From Trileptium ribeirensis (taxonomy: Eukaryota; Nematoda; Enoplea; Enoplida; Thoracostomopsidae), in the NCBI GenBank assembly GCA_030248225.1, contig JASANE010028984.1:1-64000 (forward strand): DNA of 64,000 nucleotides. The letters are read 5' to 3'. The translations under genes and the position numbers were made by a program. This document shows positions 35,671 to 46,963 of this stretch, piece after piece (positions within the stretch are counted from its first letter, which is position 1; every line of letters begins with the position of its first letter). The notes below the pieces were generated by a model. The model was not told the origin of the DNA, did not search any database, and was given only the letters and a program-made list of their open reading frames with translations.

Positions 35671-38145
35671 GTGCTCTACTATTTGAGTTTTGTTTCAGGT
35701 CTTCGGCTTTAACGAAATGTAAGTATTTTCCTAACTTTTATATACACTCAGAATTCACTTTCTTGGCCATGAGACAAGTCCATGTATATGCACTGAATAA
35801 CAAGTAAAATCAAATTTTTGCTAATTTGAGACAAAACACCCAAACAAATGTACAGCCAGTTAAATCAAGTACCCTGAAAAAGATACATGCAAATTTTCGA
35901 AGCAAACTTTGTTTTCATACTGGAGTTAAACTAACGAAAACTTACGTACTATTTCCTATGTTAAACTCTATAAAAATCAAGAAGCTAGCAGAGCATACAT
36001 ATAGTCTTAAAACCGGAACATCATTTTATGCTATATATTTAGCTTTAAACCACAACTCAGAAGCTACGGGAACTCTTTCATTTCTCTAGCAACACCAGTA
36101 TATAACAAACTTCGAACTAAGATTATAAACACGAGGTGTCCTGCATTATCAATCAGCACTACACAATATCTGCACCAACTTTCAAGCCATCGCTTTGAGT
36201 TTTTCTCAGAGAAAGAATGGATCCCACAGCAAACCCGCTGCACTGCAATTATGTGCCACTTCTATAGTGAGGTCGCAATAATTTCTTAGCATATCTAATC
36301 AATATTACATAGGTTAATCTACATAAAAAATGTTGAGATTTTTCGTGAATTAAAATACTGACAAGATACCCAAAACCCACTTGAATACTATTAAAATTTT
36401 GTTGGTTACTACATAGTAACATTTTACAGATATTTTCCAATTAAGCCTGTTACCAGCAATTATTAGGTAAACCACTTTAATTTGAGGCGTCTTTTTTCTA
36501 AACTAGTTAATAAACAACAGTATTTATTATTCCTCTGCTGCGACATTGTCAATTTTAGTTTCTATTTTTGGTGCATCAATTCTTTCAAAAATATACGTGG
36601 AAAATAGATCGGATGTCGGGATTCCAGCTGGATCCCACAAATAAGGATCGCAAATTCGAACTCAATTGCGACCATAGTTAAGATTGGAGGACCGAAAGAC
36701 AAGCCGCAGGTTAAATTTTTAGTTCATTTAAGAAATTTTCCACGTCCGCGTAAACAGCGTTAAATCAAATTTGAAAAATGAAGCCCAAAAGAAAGATACT
36801 GAATTACCAGCGATGCATTTTTAATCTGATGTAAAAGTTATATACTTGTTTTCAACAAATTTGCATTGCCAGCAATGTATTTTTATTTGCCAATCAAAAA
36901 AACTCGGGGTCGGAAATGAATCAGTAAGGGGGTCGCATTTGGCCAAATAAATAAAGTATGAATATGTATTCCCCCTGAAGTGATTTAAATATTTTTCCAC
37001 CCTAATGTTTATTAGGACAGTGTAAGTTTGCACGCGGAGCATCGACAATTTTAACAATACGGGTTTGTGTTCACAAAATTATTAAATATAGCCATGATCA
37101 CAACGTACCAGCATAACAACACCCCATATACTTAAGATCATGCAACATGCCGAATATTTTGGACCACATATAGGACATCCACACGCCATCACCAAAACAA
37201 TAATATAGCTACAACTGACTGAAAATAATATTCATATCCATTAATATATATAATATACTATGAGAGTAAACAAAGGTTATAATCTTTTCTATATGTGTAA
37301 AATTTGTTCTTAAAACTGATAGATAAATCTATCCAGATTGCAGAGCACCTGCACAGCCAATCAGCGCTCGATTTGCGTGCACAGCCAATCAACTCTCGAT
37401 AGCATACGTCAATATGCTATACGCGGATATTACATAATACCGCACAAGTTAGAACAAAACTAACACTAACAATAAGATTCCCCTGGCCGAAATCCCTCAA
37501 GTGCAAGCTATCAGCCTCGTAGGTCGTCACGATAAAGTTAGGAATTTTGGATCAAGGAACCATGGGCGCACCATATCCCTTACCCATGGAACCATGGGTC
37601 GCAGGGCAAAACAAAAAGCAGCAATGTGTTTTCCAAAAAACCCCAAGTAAAGCTTCTCGGCTGCCTAGGACGCCATAACATGCAAACTTTGGGATGAATA
37701 ACCACGAGGGTGCCATACATCAAGCTCTATGAACCGGATCCTTAATCGAAAAACAAAAAAGAGACATCGGCATTTATTATTTTACTATGAAATAAAACCA
37801 ACCATGGAAACAAAATCGAAAGTTAAAATTTAAAATAACTTTGCTTGCGGGAAGGGTACTAAAATGGGTAAAAGGTCCCACATTTTGATCCCTGACCCCG
37901 GAACCAGACGCTAAATCAAAAAACGCTCGGGGATGTGCAAGGTAAATACTATGCCGGTTCGAGTGAGCTCAAGATAATGAAATTCGGTTAAATCGTTCCC
38001 TAGTTATAGCGGATCACACACACACACGCGAGATTTAAAATATTTTACCCCTGCAGCACAAAATCTCCTCTACGTTACACTACGCTCTGATTATAAATTC
38101 TTCAAAAATTAACCTCTGTCAGAGGACCTGAATCTTGAAGCATAG
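35671..38145. other. Intergenic
   Basis: No gene supported. A 28-bp direct repeat holding GCACAGCCAATCA lies at 37,351 and 37,379 and contains two CCAAT words; no coding sequence follows that would make it a promoter. Confidence 0.4.
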
Positions 38146-38153
38146 GTGCGTAG

Positions 38154-39266
38154 CAGGGAGTAACCGGAATTCCGGTTCCGGCGAAAAACTTGTTCCGGTT
38201 GCGGTTCCGGCAAAGGGCAAAAACCATACCGGAACCGGAATTTCGGTTTAAAAATTTTGTTTGAAATTTTCCACGTTTTTTGCTTTATTCTGTAATCCAA
38301 ACATATGTAATATATATTATACAATGATCAAGCTCCAATACAACCAAGCAAAAGAAAAGATTAACTAACCAATTTGCCGTGTAAAACGTAAGTAGGGCAC
38401 ATAATTTGAGCAGGAATTTTTCATAATAACATGCAGGAGTTTGTTAAATCAAAGCCAGGCCGATGCTTGTAGCAGCTATTTTACACATTCAGAAGTCTGA
38501 GGGATACGTTTGAATTAAACCGGTCCAACTCGGTAACAGAGTATGGCTTACGCAGAAGTACTTAGGGTATGCTTGGCTAACATAGATTGCGTCAGGCACA
38601 CGCCAGTGCGCTTGTAAACTTGGTTAATCAGTCTAAATTGAAGTAAACTAACGTTACTAACAGTGTGTCTCATTTATAGCATTCTGATTAGAAAGTTATC
38701 ATCATTATGATCTAACTGACGGGCATTGTTTGTCCAACGCTAGCCTAAACAGTATCTCTGACCACTGATCAGAAAATTACCTTCTATCTATTATTTTCTC
38801 TTAGAATCATATAAACCAATAATTTTAAGTCTCCTACAGAAGAACATGCAACAAACGTATGTGTAGTAAAGGGAGGCGACTGGAGACAGAGCGAAAGTGT
38901 GTATTCTACGCTCCAAGCTTTGTAAGCATATTCGATTTCACGCAGTATATGCAATGGTGTATAGTGGAAGGCGTTTTTGCTCCGGGTGTCCAAAAATCGA
39001 CATATTTGATCGATAAATAAACATTATTAGCTTCCTCAGTCTCTTTAAAGTTTCAGAAAGGCAATAATACCATCGCAAAACATTAAGTTTAATGTAAAAG
39101 TTATTTCTAATGCATTTTAAATCCACTATACCTTCATTTCTTCCATCATCTGTTTTACTATGTATATAAATTTCGAAGACCAAGTTCCGGTTCCGGATCC
39201 GGTTTAAATGGACGGTTCCGGTTGCTGGTTCCGGTTCCGGTAAATTTTGGTTCCGGTTATTTCCTG
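38154..39266. mobile_element. Non-autonomous hAT element, clean copy
   Basis: A 1,113-bp element flanked by an exact 8-bp duplication GTGCGTAG (38,146-38,153 and 39,267-39,274). Its ends are CAGGGAGTAACCGG and, inverted, CAGGAAATAACCGG, fitting the hAT CAGNG rule and 8-bp target size. Both ends then carry arrays of TTCCGG/CCGGAA words. No transposase is encoded; small frames inside are shared by all copies only because the DNA is. Confidence 0.9.
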
Positions 39267-39284
39267 GTGCGTAGTGAAGAAAGG

Positions 39285-39390
39285 TTATGAAAGTAATGGA
39301 CTGAAAAGTCGGGCTGTGGTGGGATTCAAACCTTGGACATCCTGCCTTTTCCGCCCAATCCAGTTGAATTAATAAATTATGATAACCGGC
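39285..39390 (-). repeat. tRNA-derived SINE remnant
   Basis: On the minus strand a B-box-like stretch (GGTTTGAATCCCAC) precedes GACTTTTCAG, the same order as in the SINE cluster at 44-46 kb. The head is decayed. Confidence 0.45.
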
Positions 39391-40551
39391 ACACGTAATT
39401 GCAAAATAAGTCAAATAATTGTAACGTAACGAATGACTTTAAAAATACACAGCGGTAGGCCACAGCAACGTCATAGGTCTCTCAGTGCACCATAGACATG
39501 GAGCCTTCGTTTAAAATAATACTAGTCGGTAGTGGAACTACATTTGTGAGCGGAGCTTGGGCTGTGGCATTACGAATGTACTCAATTTTGTGTTCTTCAA
39601 ATAACTACATTGCATAGGGCTTTATCATTGGTAAAAATATTGTATTTGAATTCTTCGACCCAAAAAAACCTATAATGGTTTGATCGAAACGATTCTATTT
39701 CAATAAATAACACAAATATTGCAAAATTCTCTATTTTAGCTGCATAAAATTAACTAATTAGCTAATTACTAATTAACCGCTCAAAATTTTTTAATCCCAA
39801 ATATCAGGTGCACACTCTGACATGATAGGCTTTCAAACAAAAAAGTTTTTTAAAATCCGTTCAGTGGTTCCTGAGATCCGTCGGACCGAACGAACGAACG
39901 CACGGACATCGACCTTTTTGCTCCCAGACAGAAAATAAAAACGCTTCGCTCGGCTTCGCTCAATGACGGGGCATTCACATTGGCCGTCCAGCTGTTCCAG
40001 GGGTACACAACACATACTGCAAAAAATGTGGTATGCAGTTTCAATGAGCTCAAGTTTTGGCCAACGACATTTCGTTAAGTTCGATGGTCCGCAGTCCAAT
40101 GTGAGAATATTTCGGCAGTCAAAGTCCACAGGGCCATCTAATAAGTGAGAAAGAGGCTCACACATGCGCTGGCCGGTGGCAAGCATTTGCAAGAAGATAT
40201 TGCAGAAGGGCTTCATAATCCATACTCATGGTCACCAAATTACGGATTTCCTGGCCTTACCCCAATAGACAAAAATTCGCCTATTTTAGACGCGCGGAAA
40301 AGAACCTGAGGGACAAGTGAGCATGAACTGGAGATCCAAAATTTAGTGGGGGCACCAAGTGAGCCGAACTGAGGTGACGATCGAAATACCTGGGGATCCC
40401 AGGGTGTTTCTTATTTGGGGAGCCATCCAACTAAGATTAATGATTTTAACAGCGCAACACGCAAAACCTTTGAATACTTCTAATGATTTGAAGACACACC
40501 ACAATTATAACACGTAACAACTTTTCACATTCTCACACTAACAACTAAAAT
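39391..40551. other. Intergenic, repeat-like
   Basis: No gene seen. The stretch around 39,780-39,960 (CTCAAAATTTTTTAATCCC, CCGAACGAACGAACG, GCTTCGCTCGGCTTCGCTC) reads like part of a dispersed repeat, but no second copy is in this window. Confidence 0.35.
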
Positions 40552-40559
40552 AGAAACTG

Positions 40560-41555
40560 GGATCTCATAGACAATCTCCCTCCCCCATCGTGCTTTGGGG
40601 TGGAAATACTCCATGAGTGTATATTTTGGGGGATATTGGGATATTGTCCAAGAGGTTTTTCTCGGTTTTTTGTGCGCTGTTACACCAGGTAATGTCTTGG
40701 ATTGTTTATTATTATTATTACTTATTGTTATAGTAAAACAATTCTCACAGTAAATAAATTCATATAGAACTCACAGTCCATCTCCTCCAGTCCATCATTC
40801 AAGATATTTCGCAACGAAGTGCTGCCGTTGATCGATGACAACGAGAAAGCAATTCGCTGGATGCAACAGAAGCGCCTGCTGTCAAACTCGATGCTTGCAA
40901 TAGCATTATGAACTGGACAAGGTACGCAAAAACGAAAAACGGCTGGGCGTGGAAGTACCAGAACAAGAACTGCCCTAAGTTCAAAAACACAACGACCATC
41001 CGAAATGGCAGCAGTTTCTTTGCCAACTCCAACGTAGGTCTTCCACAATGGAGACACGTGCTCTACTTGTGGGCAATCGAAGAGTCGGAGAAGAACGTCA
41101 TGAGACGGTAGGGCTGTCCAGCAAAATGGTGGTCGACGCGTTTGCATCTTTCCGAGAAATATGTTCTCGTTATCTTTAGGCCAATCCAATACAACTTGGT
41201 GGGCCCGGGGTGGCGGTTGAGATCGAAGAATCGTGCTTCAGCCACAAGCCAAAGTACCACCGTGGGCGTGTGCCTCATACGAGCGTTGCAAATGAGACTT
41301 CTTGCATTGGTACCTGCAGGAGTTCATATGGAGGTATAGGTTTCAGCATGCACCCTTCGAGTATATATACGAGCACATTTTTTTATCCATTTTGAAGCAA
41401 ATAGAGCTTCTTGCATTCCAGCAGCCCTCTCAAGGGCTACTAAATGTAAATGATGTTGGTGAACTTGGGGAGGAAAATGTCCAGGAGCTCACATTTGGGG
41501 GGAAATTGTCCAGAAGCTAGAGCTAGTGGGGGGGCGGAGATTGTCCATGAGATCC
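40560..41555 (+). mobile_element. Merlin DNA transposon with target duplication
   Basis: A 996-bp element with inverted ends GGATCTCATRGACAATCTCC (left from 40,560; right ending at 41,555) continuing into a C-run, about 30 bp in all. The flanks are AGAAACTG (40,552-40,559) and AGAAACTT (41,556-41,563), an 8-bp duplication with one mismatch. It holds a decayed IS1016/ISXO2-like transposase. Size, target length and transposase type all fit Merlin. Confidence 0.85.
40792..41400 (+). pseudogene. Merlin transposase (ISXO2-like DDE), broken
   Basis: Fragments in shifting frames follow the order of IS1016/ISXO2-type transposases. An N-terminal helix-rich part with AIRWMQQKRLL (about 40,850) comes first. 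A zinc-region remnant and the block IRNGSSFFANSNVGLPQWRH (about 41,000-41,060) follow, then VLYLWA, MVVDAFASFREICSRYL (about 41,125-41,180) and GGPGVAVEIEESCF, ending HKPKYHRGR (about 41,200-41,265). In family members the last block reads VEIDES; here the first catalytic Asp is Glu. At least two frameshifts separate the pieces and the C-terminal catalytic part is not recognisable. Inactive copy. Confidence 0.8.
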
Positions 41556-41627
41556 AGAAACTTAAAGCTACAAAATCAAGTTATACAAATTTATTATTTA
41601 TTATTATGATACATATTAAGTTTATAT

Positions 41628-43845
41628 GCCTGTCTGTTATGACTTCAGTTTGCCACAAATCATCGTCAGACAATACGCTCTACCAAACGCCGGAATTCAT
41701 TACGCTGCTGAGCAATTGATTTAACGTGAGTCAACCAACCCTGCTTCCATTGCCGTGCGTTGCATCGAATCCTTGACTTCACCAGCGGCACATCTATATC
41801 GTTGAAAAGTCGCCGAGTCCATTTTTTCTTTACGCCACCCGTAGGTCGTTTCCAACCGCTAATTTAACAGAACAGAACATGATGAGGTATTCTATTTGGC
41901 GGCATTCTTGCCACGTGACCAAACCATGTGGGTCGTCTTTTCTTCATGTACTGACTAACGGTTTCTGAGACGCCAAAGCGTGCACGAACTTCTGAATTCG
42001 TAACTCTGTCCAGATAGGATATACCAAGGATCCTTCGCATGCATCGGTGTTCAAATACTTCGAGTCGTCGCTCCGTTTCCTTCAGAACTGGCCACACGTC
42101 GCAGGAATATACTAGTACAGGTCTAACACTTGCCATATACACTCCTCTCTTCGTCTTCATGGTCACTGGTCGCTTGTCCCACAGGTGACTTAGCGAACGC
42201 ATGGCAGCAGTCGCCTTTGTTATGCGAGCTGACACATCCACCACCGACATTCCCATGGCATCGGTTTCGCTCCCGAAGTATTTGAAGCTGTACACATGTT
42301 CCAGCAGAGCGCCATCCAACGTAACCATGACATCGCCGTCTCCAGCACAGCACATCAAGTTAGTCTTCCTGGCACTTATAACAAGACCAACTTTGGCCGC
42401 ATTCTCAACAATTCTATCTAGCATGCTTTGCAAGGCGGTAGCAGATTCAGCTAACAAAGCGATATCGTCTGCGAACGTCAGGTCCTGCATTCTGGTACCG
42501 TCTTCGATGTCAATTCCATCCATATCACTAATGGACGAGTTTAGCACATAGTCAATAATGAAGTTGAACAAGATCGGTGAGGCTATAGCACCTTGTCGAA
42601 CGCCGGTGGAAACTTCAAATGGTTGACTGAACTTCTTGCCAACTCAGACAGCACATAGTGTTTTGCTGTATATGGCCTCCAGTACACTGACTAGCTTAGA
42701 TGACACGACAGTTTTTTTCATTATTAGCCACATTGATCGCCTGTCGACTGAGTCGAAAGCAGCCGTAAAATCAACAAAGCAAACAACGAATGATCTTTTA
42801 TATTCTTGCCGCCGTTCAATAACCTGCCGCAGAATGAATATCTGGTCAATACAGCCACGACTTTGCCGAAAACCGGCTTGAGATTCACGCGTTGAGATTT
42901 CTCGGAACGGTTTGACCCTATCGATTAGCATCATTTCAAGGACCTTTAGAGCTAAATCGAGCAAACTATAATTCCCCGATAGTTTGCACAGTCACCAACG
43001 TCGTCTTTTTTAATGAGCGGTACAAGCATGGCCGTATCCCATCCTGTTGGTATTTTCTCTTCGGCCCAGGACTGTTGGATGATATCGGCAAGAGCTCGTA
43101 TACCAGCTTCACCACAGCATTTCCAACACTCAGGAGGGATTCCATCTTCACCTGCTGCCTTATTTGGCTTTAGTTTTTTCACAGCTTCCTTGATTTCATT
43201 TAAAGTTGGAGCACTAGCGTTCATGTCAAAATCTTGTCCAAGTTGACCAAGATCTGCATTTGACAACGAATTTACGGGATTTGGGCGGTTCAGCAGACTG
43301 TTGAAGTGGTCAGACCAACGTCGTAATTTCGACTCTACGTCCGGTAACTGTTCACCGTATGTGCCCGAACATTTTCGGGGTTTCCACTAGTAGTTTTCTT
43401 GCCACACTTAAGCAGCTGGAAGAGTTTCCGTAGATCACCAGCGGCATATGCTTGTTCCATCTGGAGGGCTAGGTTATTCCAATGTTGTTCTATGTCCCTC
43501 TTCAAGGCAGATTTTTTCCCTTGACAATGAACGGGATCCACATCTTCTTTCTATGAGTTCAAGTATATCGCTTGTGATCCAGGGAGTTTTCTTTCTTGAG
43601 GTTTTATTCAATATGGCAGCCGACGCCTCTAAGACTGCAGTTTTTACACGCTCCCACTTCACATTAACTTGGCTAACTTCTACTGCATCACCTTCTACCT
43701 GTCTTGCAACCATCTCAGTGAACGCTTCTTTCTGGTGTTGTATTTTCAGTCTATCAACGTTAAAACGGTTGCAACATGCGGTCCTCTTCTGCGTTGAAAA
43801 TCTAAGACACATGCTTGCGCAGAGCATAGCATGAACAGCAAGAAA
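41628..43845 (-). mobile_element. 5'-truncated RTE-type LINE
   Basis: Minus-strand non-LTR element of 2,218 bp flanked by the 13-bp duplication ATTAAGTTTATAT (41,615-41,627 and 43,846-43,858). It has lost its endonuclease end and keeps RT and the C-terminal domain. The 3' untranslated part is very short (about 40 bp), as usual in RTE elements, and there is no poly-A. Confidence 0.85.
41666..43830 (-). pseudogene. RTE LINE reverse transcriptase polyprotein, broken
   Basis: Read on the minus strand from 43,830: a pre-RT region (KTPWITSDILELIERR), then RT blocks with LKPNKAAGEDGIPPE (about 43,160), KKDDVGDCANYRGI, QAGFRQSRGCIDQIF, FVDFTAAFDSVDR (motif A, about 42,740-42,780), GVRQGAIASPILFN and FADDIALLAES (active site, about 42,440-42,480). 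The C-terminal part continues with ERRLEVFEHRCMRRILGISY and FGHVARMP, then, after a frameshift near 41,870, GGVKKKWTRRL to a stop at 41,666. Several frameshifts and stops interrupt it. The FADD active site itself is intact. RTE assignment is from the C-terminal blocks and short 3' end. Confidence 0.85.
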
Positions 43846-43959
43846 ATTAAGTTTATATATATTTATGTATATAAACAGATACTATTATTATGAAATAATA
43901 TATATACATCAACAGTAAAAATAGTGCATGGAGACGGAAAACAAAAAGTGCGAAACAAA

Positions 43960-44172
43960 AATGGGGATTGTTAGGTAAGAAGTTTTTCATTTGGTAGCGA
44001 TGGGTGCTTGGAGACGATGAAGTGTGAAAAGCAGCCACTGAATATTTGAGTAAGTGTGGGATTCGAACACACGACCTCCAGCTTTTGGGTACCCAAGCAG
44101 GTGTTCTACCAACCGAGCTATCCCTGTCCGAGTTCACAGCAGCTGTAGAGCTGCTATATCCAACGAGTGTGT
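43960..44172 (-). repeat. tRNA-derived SINE, copy a
   Basis: On the minus strand: GATAGCTCGGTTGGTAGAAC (A box) and GTGTTCGAATCCCAC (B box) about 45 bp apart, then a tRNA-unrelated body with CTGCTTTTCACAC and a T-rich tail. No tRNA acceptor pairing, so a SINE and not a functional tRNA gene. Confidence 0.75.
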
Positions 44173-44179
44173 TATATAC

Positions 44180-44370
44180 ATTTTTCATTTAGACCGAGCG
44201 GTAGGAGGAGCTTAAAGACGAAGTAATTAAAAAACGGTCGGTTAAAAATTGGATAAAGGTGGGATTCGAACACATGAAGTCCAAGCCTTGGATCCGCAAG
44301 TAGGCGCTCTAACGATGGAGGTATCCGCCTGACTTCGTGACAGTTATTAATCCGTTATATTCAACATCCC
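44180..44370 (-). repeat. tRNA-derived SINE, copy b
   Basis: Minus strand: ACTGTCACGAAGTC leader, decayed A box, TTGGATCCAAG-like arm, TGTGTTCGAATCCCAC B box, then body ACCGACCGTTTTTTAATT ending near a CCTACCGCTCGGTC segment. Confidence 0.7.
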
Positions 44371-44429
44371 CAGTCTTCCATTAAGACCTACCACTGGCCT
44401 TGTATACAACCTCCATGTTACACATTTTT

Positions 44430-44585
44430 GATTTAAGCCTAGCTCTAGGAGCATGAACACGAATGAATTTGAAAAAGGACCGGCTGAAACGTCCGGCAGC
44501 AGTGGGAATAGAACCCACGACGTCCTGCTCTTGGATCCGCGAGCAGGCTTCAACACCCTAGTTTTCCATTCAGACCTCATATTTC
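44430..44585 (-). repeat. tRNA-derived SINE, copy c (head damaged)
   Basis: Minus strand: GCTCGCGGATCCAAGAGCAGG and GTGGGTTCTATTCCCAC, then the body (GCCGGTCCTTTTTCAAATTC, CATGCTCCTAGAGCTAGGC). The A box is lost. Confidence 0.65.
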
Positions 44586-44754
44586 GTATATGTAACATAT
44601 ATTTTATTTTATCATTATCAGATTACCGATAAAAGCACTTAGCTGTTAGCCTTTTGGGCCGGATATGTGCAGTGAGGAGTAAAGGGCACGAGGATGATTA
44701 TAAGTTAGGCAAGCCGACAGTAGAATCCAACCTTCCCATTAGACCTACACGTGA

Positions 44755-44950
44755 TATATTTTAATTTAGACCTAAAAATAGGAGCATGAAGACAATCGAA
44801 TTTGAAAAACGGCCGGCTGAAAAGTCAGATAGCGATGAAAATCGAACCCACGACATCCAGCTCTTGGATCCGCGAGCAGGCACTGTACCGACTGAGCTAA
44901 CGCTGCCCGACTTCGTGACAGTAATTAAGCCGCTATATTCGACAAAGTGA
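44755..44950 (-). repeat. tRNA-derived SINE, copy d
   Basis: Minus strand: TTAATTACTGTCACGAAGTC leader, TTAGCTCAGTCGGTACAG A box, GTCGTGGGTTCGATTTTC B box, then the body CAGCCGGCCGTTTTTCAAAT and CATGCTCCTATTTTTAGGTC. The fullest of the minus copies. Confidence 0.75.
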
Positions 44951-46254
44951 ACAGTTTCCACAATTATGTGGGGAGTTGTACGACGCGCTAACCCTTTGTG
45001 CAATGGATACCAATGGCTATCTGCTCACTAGTTCGTCGCCGTAACACGGCATTTATTGTCGAGAGGTTGTTGCTCAGCGCGCTTTCGTCGGTAACTCGTA
45101 TTTTCATTACCATAAGATCCTACGGCGCGCCCTTATTCCCCATCTTTTGATGACCCGTCGACAATACGTGAGCAAATAGTTTACTTCGTGAGCAAATACT
45201 TAAATTCGTTTACTTATAAAAACATCAACAAAATTCTTATAGTATTTATTTTAACTCAGCCGAGTCTCGCGAATTACGATTATGATTCATTCTATTAGTA
45301 ATACGACTCCTGTATTGTAACATTACGTGTCGGCAAAGATAGATGATAGTCGGCGGCGTTTCTATTTGTTGTATTCCACACTGGAATCACAATAGCACCA
45401 AAGAGGATGATAGAGATTTGCAGTGAGTACTCCAAATCAAACACCAAACGGTTTGATGGTGAAACAAACATACGCTGTTTGTCGCGAGAATAAAACAACT
45501 GTCTGTCGATACAGAGGTTAAACGAAGCTGGTGGTTTCAGAGTCAAAAGTATATTTATTAAATGATACTAACTCAAAATGGAAGAATTGATAGTGATATG
45601 ATCATCAGTCCTTTTATAGTCATCAGAACTTCAGGAGAACACAGAACTTATGAAATTGTTTATGCGAGCATGATAGCTCTAGAGTGTTCGACCGACGTCA
45701 TTTGTTTACGATGTTTTTGGAGATTTTTAGCGAACGTCTGGTTAGCTACATAACACTACTACAAATGCACAATCTAGCGTGATGGATGTAACAGGCACGC
45801 CCATAAATAAACATTGCCAGCAGCGAATCTTCGTGTCTAGGTCAATGCCATGAAATCAATTACTTGAAAGAAAACAGTGAGATCATAAGTTGAACAATGA
45901 CAAACAGGTACCCGTAGATGGTCCCTTATACAACAAATCTCTCGGCAGTGAAAACTGAATTACAATTAGACTTAACGCAAGTGGCTGATTCAAAGTCAGC
46001 TACCGTAATCATGAAGGAAAACAAATTGAATTCGAATTAGCATCAATTATCGAAAACAATACAAAATTTTAAAGCTGAATATTTAATAATAGTAATAATT
46101 CAATAATGCTTTATTACAATAACTATTATTATGATAATTTTAAAATCAATTAAGAGCTTTAAATTTACTAGATATGTCAGGTAGTGAAACAAAAATATAA
46201 ATTGAAATGTAAGCAACTTTAAGACCATTTTTAATTTCTTAGCTTGAAATTACC
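44951..46254. other. Intergenic
   Basis: No gene seen. GTGAGCAAATA is repeated at about 45,169 and 45,188. The rest is AT-rich without recognisable structure. Confidence 0.4.
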
Positions 46255-46440
46255 TGTCGAATATTGCAGCTTTATAACTGTCATGAGATCGGGGATAGCT
46301 CAGTCGGTAGAGCGCCTGCTCGTGGATCCGAGACCAGGAGGTCATGGGTTCGAAACCCACTTTATCGGACTTTTCAGCAGGCCATTTTTCAAATTTATGC
46401 ATCATTGTACTCCTACCGCTAGGCCTAAACGAAAAATATA
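46255..46440 (+). repeat. tRNA-derived SINE, copy e (best preserved)
   Basis: Plus strand: leader ATAACTGTCATGAGATCGG, A box TAGCTCAGTCGGTAGAGC (46,296-46,313), B box GGTTCGAAACC (46,347-46,357), body CTTTTCAGCAGGCCATTTTTC and ACTCCTACCGCTAGGCC. The tRNA part has the two internal promoter boxes at proper spacing, but its ends do not pair as an acceptor stem. Confidence 0.8.
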
Positions 46441-46454
46441 TTGTTTAAACTATT

Positions 46455-46963
46455 TGTTATTTTGAGTTGGAAAAGTAAGGGTAGGGTTGGAGGGTTGTTT
46501 TTCTTATGACGGCTATCGGAATTAAACGGGGAAGGGATTCATCACCGAAAGATGGTGTGGTTCCAGGTGTGGCCAGTAGATTGCCGGTGGGGATACTCGT
46601 TTGGCGAGCGTTTATTCCTTTATAATCAGTGCTCGTGCCCCATATTTCGCGTTGCAGCGTGGCTACGTTCGAAGCAATCTTGGTTTAGACAATGGTGAAC
46701 CAAACAAGTATATACCAAAGAGCGCTTATTACAAAACACGATAAAATGTTAAGGCACAGTTAATGAGCGTTATATCCTTTAAGCTCTCTTCGAAGTACAT
46801 TTCCTTTTGAACTGTTACTGTAAATTCACGCTTTAAGTATCCACAATCACTTTTTACCCGGCTTAGATACTTTTCTATTTTGGCCACTAGCGCATCCATT
46901 AATTCGCCCTTAACTTCTATTAGCGTTAACGTTAGGTTATGTACTATTCTATTACTCCTCTTG
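46455..46963 (-). repeat. Long terminal-repeat-like family X, copy 1, first part
   Basis: Begins TGTTATTTTG, then GGGTAGGGTTGG, GACGGCTATCGG, TGGCCAGTAG, GCCGGTGGGGA and CGTTTATT in the order found in copies 2 and 3. Seen from the minus strand it would end ATAACA and carry an AATAAACG signal, as an LTR would. It is interrupted at 46,963 by a hAT element and continues at 48,082. An open stretch of about 70 codons on the minus strand (46,729-46,950) lies inside. Confidence 0.5.

Noticed and set aside
40728..41189. 153-codon minus-strand ORF
   Set aside because: It is antisense to the Merlin transposase remains, which explain the region.
46287..46372. tRNA gene
   Set aside because: A and B boxes are good, but the ends do not form an acceptor stem and the same body follows in other copies, so it is a SINE.
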